Assembly: GCA_031265345.1 (NCBI GenBank)
Contig: JAISCU010000364.1
Coordinates: 1 to 10,816 of the forward strand
Direction of reading: 5' to 3'
Length of the DNA: 10,816 nucleotides
DNA from: Bifidobacteriaceae bacterium
GTDB lineage: Bacteria; Actinomycetota; Actinomycetes; Actinomycetales; WQXJ01
Both the position numbers and the translations under genes were made by a program. Below, one piece after another: positions 7,241-10,816 of this stretch. The notes under the pieces are model-generated. The model searched no databases and was not told the DNA's origin. It worked only from the letters and a program-made list of their open reading frames with translations. Each line of letters opens with the position of its first letter. The stretch's first letter is position 1.

Positions 7241-7608
7241 CTCAAGGCCCGTGTTCGTGCGGCACAGTTCCGCGCTGTGCGCGCAGCCAATGTGGAGGTC
7301 ATCGAACTGTACTGGTCCATCGGGCAAGACATCGCTGAGCGCCAGGGACGGCTGGGTTGGGGGTCGACGGTGATCCCGCAGTTGGCCGAGGACCTGCGGT
7401 GAGAGTTTCCCAACCAGACGGGCTGGTCGCCCCGGAACCTCCAGTACATGAAGGCGATGGCGCAAGCATGGGCCGGGGAGCCTGGGTATGTGCCACAGGT
7501 TGTGGCGCAAATGCCCTGGGGCCATGTCCGCACGCTGCTGGACAACCTGCCGGACGCCGAAGAACGTGACTGGTACGACAGTCTTGCCAGCGCCGCGACG
7601 GCGGACCA
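7241..7608 (+). pseudogene. DUF1016 / YhcG-family N-terminal domain with in-frame TGA (relic 2)
   Basis: About 120 codons reproduce the DUF1016 N-terminal domain in order: LKARVRAAQFRA, ELYWSIGQDIAE, GWGSTVIPQLAEDLR, then TGA (7400-7402), then EFPNQTGWSPRN, LQYMKAMAQAW, AQMPWGH, LLDNLPDAEERDWY. Both halves are in the same frame, so the only lesion in this stretch is the stop codon; the family usually has Arg or Ala there, so CGA to TGA is the simplest event (inference). No start codon with a ribosome binding site precedes it, and the frame ends abruptly at about 7600 inside a PglZ-like fragment read on the opposite strand. The C-terminal PDDEXK-like nuclease domain is gone. The protein is therefore not made in functional form. 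Confidence 0.75.
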
Positions 7609-8104
7609 TCTCCTTCACCTCCCTGTCCAGCAGCGTCCGCCTTTCCACGCCCTGTGTTAGTCGGGCGACGATCCGTCGATTGACTTCCCGGAATGTGAAC
7701 CTCGACATCAATGCGGGCAGGTCCATGGTGGAGGCCTGGCCTTCTATGCCCAACGCCTCTGCCGCCCTGTCGGCCAGCGTGGCGTAGACGTTGGCGAACC
7801 GGAGGTCGTTCGCCCAGGTGCTGAAGTCTCGCTGGATGCTGCGGTACTCATTCGGCGTGTCCGACGCGAACCGCTCCCACGCGCGAGCAAACAGCCACAA
7901 CACGAAGTTATCGACCGTGGGCTTGTCGCTGTGATAGCCGTAGATGCGCCTCGTGCCACCCCAATGGAAGTCAGCGAGCCCCAGTCTCGTGATCTCGTCA
8001 ATCCACGTGGACTCTCCGTCAGCGTTCTCCGTCAGCAGGTGCCGCCAGGTCACGTCAAACGAGTGATCGTCGCTGCCGATCAGGACGGCGATTATCATCG
8101 CCTT
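7600..8104 (-). pseudogene. pglZ: PglZ (BREX phosphatase type A) internal fragment
   Basis: About 165 codons read as the middle of a PglZ-like protein of BREX/Pgl phage-exclusion systems. The fragment starts at AMIIAVLIGSDDH and contains GLADFHWGGTRRIYGY, VDNFVLWLFARAWE, RDFSTWANDLR, LADRAAEALGIE and the FREVNRRIVARL helix. The order and spacing (GL-x-DF-x-W ... YGY ... F-x-x-WLF ... W-x-x-x-x-R ... LGIE) fit the region ahead of the alkaline-phosphatase-like PglZ core. A full PglZ is roughly 800-900 residues; the N-terminal part and the phosphatase core are missing. The right junction (about 8100) abuts the AlbA_2-type remnant in another frame, and the left junction (about 7600) abuts DUF1016 relic 2. 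The open frame continues past both junctions only by chance. No other BREX gene is visible. Confidence 0.6.
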
Positions 8105-8360
8105 GAGCCACGGCAGACAGCACGGCCTTCGCCTGGCTTTCCACGCCATCTACGACACCTCCTACGACATCTACGACAGGACTTGGCGTTAATGTCGTAG
8201 AAGTGGCGGGGAAGGGGAAGGTGACCGTCACCTCGGTGAAGGTCACCTCGAAGACCGGGAGCGGCCTGCCCGCCTCCTGAGAAGCCGTCTCGATCTTCTC
8301 GATACCACGGCCCCAGGCCTCGACCCAGTTCAGGTCAGCATCAGTGTCAATCTGCAGCAC
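8100..8360 (-). pseudogene. Chimeric ORF: native start fused to the C-terminus of an AlbA_2/COG2865-type protein
   Basis: The frame begins with GTG at 8360, preceded by GAGAGGGG, and the first 11 codons (MLQIDTDADLN) look like the start of a different gene. From residue 12 it reads WVEAWGRGIEKI, then EAGRPLPVFE and VTVTFPF. This is the signature end of the ATPase-like (HATPase_c_4) region in AlbA_2/Schlafen-type regulators of COG2865. A valine-rich repeat linker (VVDVVGGVVDGV) and ESQAKAVLSAV, the usual lead into a winged helix, follow. The sequence then switches near 8100 to PglZ in another frame. The putative DNA-binding AlbA_2 domain is absent. It could be expressed as a short fusion, but a function is not evident. 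Confidence 0.55.
8149..8201. repeat. CTACGACA repeats: three direct, one inverted
   Basis: CTACGACA occurs at 8150, 8162 and 8171, and as TGTCGTAG at 8193-8200. The last direct copy and the inverted copy form a 9-bp stem with a 13-base loop. On the minus strand they encode the Val-Val-Asp linker of the AlbA_2-type remnant, so coding repetition probably explains them. A regulatory role is not supported. Confidence 0.5.
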
Positions 8361-8371
8361 GTCCGCCCCTC

Positions 8372-8875
8372 TCAGAAAGGGTCCTCGGTGTAGTGACGAT
8401 TCTCCACGACAGTGGAGGCCGCGCTAACCAACCGGTCAGCAAGATCCTCCGCGCTGGACGCCGTGACCTGGACACTACCGAAAGTCTGTCCACCCACCGT
8501 GCCGACGATGGCGTCATGGTGCGGCACCCGGCCACTGGGCACGAGTCCCAGGCCTTAGTCCCGCAAATCGCCAGCGGTGAACAACTCCGCCCGTGCTGCC
8601 TTGCGACATTTCTCCCCAAGCACGCGCTCCACAGGCCACGGGACCCCGCCCAGCCACAGTGACAGGCCGTAGTACCCGAACAGTTCGAAGTTCCGAGTAG
8701 CATCCGCCACGAGCGCACCGCGGTCGAACAGCGCGCCATCAAGGCAGGTGCTGAACAGCGCACGCACGAGCACCGCCTCATCCGCAAGGCGAACCTCATC
8801 CCGGACGAACCGGTGACGGACCACGACCCGAGCCCAAAGGATGCCCGGATCGTCAGATGGTTGGCAGACCAGCAC
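8372..8875 (-). pseudogene. Unknown gene downstream of brnA, interrupted by TAA at codon 107
   Basis: One frame runs from a GTG at 8875 (overlapping the brnA end by 23 bases) to TGA at 8372, 167 residues, broken only by TAA at 8557-8555. The 106 residues before it (DDPGILWARVVVRHRF, FELFGYYGLSLWLGG, FTAGDLRD) and the 60 after it (GLGLVPSGRVPHHDAI, VVENRHYTEDPF) both look like real protein with no frame change, so a single substitution at a codon such as TTA or CTA explains the break (inference). The family is unknown to me. The overlap with brnA suggests cotranscription with the TA module. A 106-residue truncated product could still be made. An ATG at 8920 is an alternative start but overlaps brnA more deeply. 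Confidence 0.6.
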
Positions 8876-9152
8876 CGATGAACGGTTTGGTCGCACCGGG
8901 CACGGTAGCAAGCCACCCACGCACCAGCGCCTCGACCAGTTTGCTGCGGTTCGTGTCCAGCCGGTCCACCTGCTCGTCCAGAGACGCGACCACTGTGTCC
9001 GGGAGCTTCACACTCACCCACTGCGGGGGGTCCCCGCCCCGGTAGGCACTGGAGTGAATAACGTACTTGTCGAACTCGTCCGGGTCGTCCTCGAACAACC
9101 GGTCCAGTTCCTCGGCGCTGATCTGCGGCAGGTTACTGCGTTTGCGCACCAT
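8853..9152 (-). CDS. brnA: BrnA/CopG-like ribbon-helix-helix antitoxin
   Basis: A 99-residue protein with an acidic helical N-terminus (ISAEELDRLFEDDPDEFD, 11-28) and a ribbon-helix-helix DNA-binding segment at 46-83: strand VSVKLPDTVV, then helices SLDEQVDRLD and NRSKLVEALVRGWL. In BrnTA modules the antitoxin binds the toxin through one part and represses the operon through the RHH. The start is firm: AAAGGAGG lies nine bases before the ATG. It overlaps the end of brnT by 20 bases in the usual toxin-first order. The frame is intact although the toxin frame is not. BrnA is assigned mainly from the toxin neighbour; the protein itself could be called CopG-family. Confidence 0.7.
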   Translation of the reverse strand: MVRKRSNLPQISAEELDRLFEDDPDEFDKYVIHSSAYRGGDPPQWVSVKLPDTVVASLDEQVDRLDTNRSKLVEALVRGWLATVPGATKPFIGAGLPTI

Positions 9153-9401
9153 ACCCGTGTGCCTCCTTTCGGCTTGCCCTTCTGATTGAGATGATCCTGA
9201 TCGCCCTGCCTCTGACCGTCCACACCGCTCGCCACAGCTTGCCGTCCAGCAGCGCGGTCAGCGCCCAACGCGGCTCCCCGACCGGGTCCAGTTGCTCCGG
9301 CAGACGGGCCGGGCTATCCCACAGTGCCTTGGCTTCCTCGAAGTCGATACCGTCTTCGCCTGATTCGACGCGCTCTTGTTCGGATCCCACCCGAACACCA
9401 T
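9133..9401 (-). pseudogene. brnT: BrnT-family toxin with a one-base deletion
   Basis: The first 16 codons from ATG 9401 read MVFGWDPNKSASNQAK, the standard BrnT opening. The next expected residues, His-Gly-x-x-F-E-E-A, appear only after a shift of one base: the DNA reads AAG-AC-GGT-ATC-GAC-TTC-GAG where AAG-CAC-GGT would keep frame. The downstream frame continues as GIDFEEAKALWDSP, PRWALTALLDGKLWRAVW and IRIISIRRASRKEA to a stop at 9133, covering the rest of the RNase-like fold. So one C appears lost between 9352 and 9354, in the codon of the conserved Lys-His-Gly motif. The shifted frame runs on to 9258. As written the toxin is inactive; a sequencing error is the main alternative because the rest is so well kept. 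Confidence 0.75.
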
Positions 9402-9406
9402 CCCAG

Positions 9407-9419
9407 GGTGGAATCCACC
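9407..9419. promoter_or_regulatory. Palindrome ahead of brnT, candidate operator
   Basis: GGTGGAATCCACC is a 13-base palindrome with six-base arms, five bases upstream of the brnT ATG. RHH antitoxins repress their operons through such inverted repeats, so BrnA binding here is plausible. It also covers the place of the ribosome binding site. There is no second copy nearby, which weakens the case. Confidence 0.35.
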
Positions 9420-9435
9420 TGCCGAACTCTCAGAC

Positions 9436-10095
9436 CTACCGCCCACCGATTCCACCCGGCAACCGCCCAGCAACCTTGGCGTTACGCAGATAGGGGACCT
9501 CCACCACCGGCACCACCCCAGCCATCTCCTCGAACGGGGTCCCATAACAGACCACGGTCTCGGGGCGCACGATGCGGACCATCTCGCGGTACCCGCGCAT
9601 GAACCCCTCCTGCAGGTCACGGACCCCCACCGTGGAGATCGCCACCACCGATCCCTCCTCCAAGCCGTCAAAACAGAAATCGAAACTCGCTCCATCGGAC
9701 CACGACGCCGTCGGGATCACTGTCAACCCCTCACGCTGCCACAGAGCCCCACACCACCGATTCCGATACGTATTCACAATCTGCTCCACCACCGGGCGAT
9801 CCGTGAACAACGAAAAGTCCGGGCTCAACACCTGCTTGTACGCACGCAACCGGTCCACCTGTACCTCAGGTCGGTTCCACACCTGATCGAACCGCTCATC
9901 ATCCTCGAAAAAGTGAACGGTCAACGCGCCCGCTTCGGCATCGCCATCGTCGATCGACGTGAACCGGACCAGCGCCAACGTTTCCAGATCCACGTCCTGT
10001 GCCGCGATCAACGGCATGTCATACCGGCCCTCCACCGGCAAACCCTGCCCGAAATACCACTCCAACGGCCGCGACCGCACCTCACCCGCATCCAT
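9436..10095 (-). CDS. DUF4417 domain protein
   Basis: A 219-residue intact protein counted from ATG 10095; GTGs at 10098 and 10101 in the same frame are alternatives. The core is characteristic of DUF4417: VLSPDFSLFTDRP (89-101), NTYRNRWCGALWQ (108-120), GLTVIPTASWSD (123-134), FDFCFDGL (138-145), VVAISTVG (150-157) and ETVVCYGTPFEEM. DUF4417 proteins are common in actinobacterial accessory DNA and phages; their function is not established. There is no signal peptide or membrane segment. brnT starts only about 35 bases downstream, so the DUF4417 transcript probably reads into the TA module. It is one of the few undamaged genes in this half of the window. Confidence 0.8.
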   Translation of the reverse strand: MDAGEVRSRPLEWYFGQGLPVEGRYDMPLIAAQDVDLETLALVRFTSIDDGDAEAGALTVHFFEDDERFDQVWNRPEVQVDRLRAYKQVLSPDFSLFTDRPVVEQIVNTYRNRWCGALWQREGLTVIPTASWSDGASFDFCFDGLEEGSVVAISTVGVRDLQEGFMRGYREMVRIVRPETVVCYGTPFEEMAGVVPVVEVPYLRNAKVAGRLPGGIGGR

Positions 10096-10101
10096 CACCA
10101 C

Positions 10102-10131
10102 ACCCTACGGCCTTGCCAACCCGCTCTCCAA
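10102..10131 (-). promoter_or_regulatory. Candidate promoter of the DUF4417 gene, possibly leaderless
   Basis: On the minus strand TTGGAG (10131-10126) and TAGGGT (10107-10102) are 18 bases apart. The ATG at 10095 begins seven bases after the -10 element, so transcription could start at or beside the A of the ATG, giving a leaderless mRNA as often seen in actinomycetes. No Shine-Dalgarno sequence is evident. The -35 match is weak. Confidence 0.3.
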
Positions 10132-10259
10132 CACCCGAAGGACCCTCACCCACCAACCGCAGCACCCTCAAAGGACCAGTTCACCTGGGTTCTTGGATGT
10201 CCCAGAGACCATCCAATCCACTCTCGCGGCGATCCTGGGGCAATTCGACCGGGCGACGA

Positions 10260-10586
10260 TCAGTCACCCACACGGCGCTTCCAGTACCCAGGTTTTCGGC
10301 TGTTGCGAGCGTAGGCGACGATGACGATCTCGGTATCGGTATCGGTAGCGAAGTAGACGATGTCGTAGGGATACTTCGCGGCACTGCGCGCACGGACGAC
10401 CACGTCGTCTCGATCCCAATCAGGGTGCCTAGGCCACGACTCAGGCGAATCCGTCACCGAGCGTCTGGCCTCGCGGGTCCGGTCCGGGAACCGCTGTCCG
10501 ACTCAGCGCTCGTTCCGCTCGTACCAGCGAGCGGCGGCCCGAAGCTCAGCGCGGGCCTCGGGATGCTCACGCTGGCGGAGCCTCAC
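10260..10586 (-). pseudogene. RelE/ParE-family toxin with TGA at codon 28
   Basis: The gene starts with GTG 10586, overlapping the antitoxin stop as GTGA. Codons 1-27 include EARAELRAAARWYERNER, the first helix of RelE/ParE toxins. Codon 28 is TGA (10505-10503). The same frame then continues VGQRFPDRTREARRSV, ESWPRHPDW, YPYDIVYFATDTD, IVIVAYARNSRKPGYW to a stop at 10260. This is the full toxin fold, including the PYxIVY strand and the H/N-xRxPxYW end. A full-length reading would be 108 residues, normal for the family. The residue expected at codon 28 is usually Gly or Arg, so GGA or CGA to TGA is likely (inference). Re-initiation at GTG 10457 would give a 65-residue C-terminal piece lacking the first helices. 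Confidence 0.75.
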
Positions 10587-10816
10587 CTGTCCATGTCCGC
10601 AAGCTCGACAGACAGCAGCCGATAAGTCTCATCAGCGTCAACGAGCGCGACCTCGCCACTCAGAACCTGATCGACCCGCGAACTGATCTCATCGCGCCAC
10701 GCGGCTCGCACCGCTGACTGGCGCGCGCCGTCGTCTGCGTGGAGGCTCTGTTCGAGGCGGTCAGCTACCAGCGCGCGCTGGTCAAGGTCATCGACAGCCA
10801 AGATCGTCGCGACAGC
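10583..10816 (-). CDS. RelB-like addiction-module antitoxin, 5' end at window edge
   Basis: A small acidic protein whose frame is open to the right edge; the first in-window start is TTG 10801, but the true start is probably just outside. The sequence contains ALVADRLEQSL, then AWRDEISSRVDQVLSGEV and the ADETYRLLS tail. This is the arrangement of the addiction-module antitoxins of the Unstab_antitox/TIGR02574 type (LAxxLxxSL ... W-x-x-EI-x-x-R ... G-x-V). These neutralise RelE/ParE toxins, and a frame of that toxin type follows directly with a GTGA overlap. No lesion is seen in this antitoxin, unlike its toxin. It probably also autoregulates, but the promoter lies outside the window. Confidence 0.7.
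   Translation of the reverse strand, partial: AVATILAVDDLDQRALVADRLEQSLHADDGARQSAVRAAWRDEISSRVDQVLSGEVALVDADETYRLLSVELADMDR

Noticed and set aside
8149..8201. CTACGACA repeats as a CRISPR-like or iteron array
   Set aside because: Units are only eight bases with 1-4 base spacing, and they are explained as codons of a Val-Val-Asp linker.
8347..9021. 224-codon minus-strand ORF
   Set aside because: Cys/Arg/Ser-rich shadow of brnA and of the interrupted gene after it; both of those frames are protein-like and this one is not.
9376..10314. 312-codon plus-strand ORF across DUF4417
   Set aside because: His/Pro/Arg-rich shadow of the DUF4417 gene, which carries recognisable conserved motifs on the opposite strand.
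7400..10505. The repeated in-frame TGA/TAA codons as evidence of an alternative genetic code or recoding
   Set aside because: Three intact genes in the same window (ietA, ietS, DUF4417) use stops normally, there is no SECIS-like or tRNA evidence, and the lesions fall only in relic or toxin genes.

Overview
The window is high-GC DNA with the codon habits, GTG starts and short intergenic gaps of an actinomycete. No ribosomal, tRNA or core metabolic gene is visible, so no finer placement is possible. Almost every recognisable gene belongs to phage defence, toxin-antitoxin or mobile-DNA families, so this is an accessory defence island.

Left part (1-3000): the 3' end of a type I restriction translocase gene (hsdR) enters from the left on the plus strand. 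It is followed by about 1.9 kb of broken pieces: a truncated unknown ORF, a short DUF1016/YhcG-like relic, a zeta-toxin-like gene with an internal TGA, an unidentified coding-like fragment headed by a perfect 14-bp hairpin, and a small Cys-rich ORF.

Centre (3010-6761, minus strand): the only clearly intact multigene system, a AAA+ ATPase and a large cytoplasmic subtilisin-like protease overlapping by GTGA. This matches the IetA/IetS (ietAS) pair, known from plasmid maintenance and anti-phage defence. A previously untracked 50-codon ORF lies just upstream of the ATPase.

Right part (6981-10816): an orphan VbhA-like antitoxin; a longer DUF1016 relic with an in-frame TGA; a PglZ (BREX) internal fragment; a chimeric ORF ending in an AlbA_2/ATPase-type C-terminus; a BrnT/BrnA-like module in which brnT has a one-base deletion and the next gene has an in-frame TAA; an intact DUF4417 gene; and a RelE/ParE toxin killed by a TGA, with its RelB-like antitoxin running off the right edge.

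The common theme is an intact ATPase-protease system between two fields of decayed defence genes. In the TA modules the antitoxin frames stay open while the toxin frames carry single disabling lesions. All family names rest on motif recognition by eye; no database search was possible.
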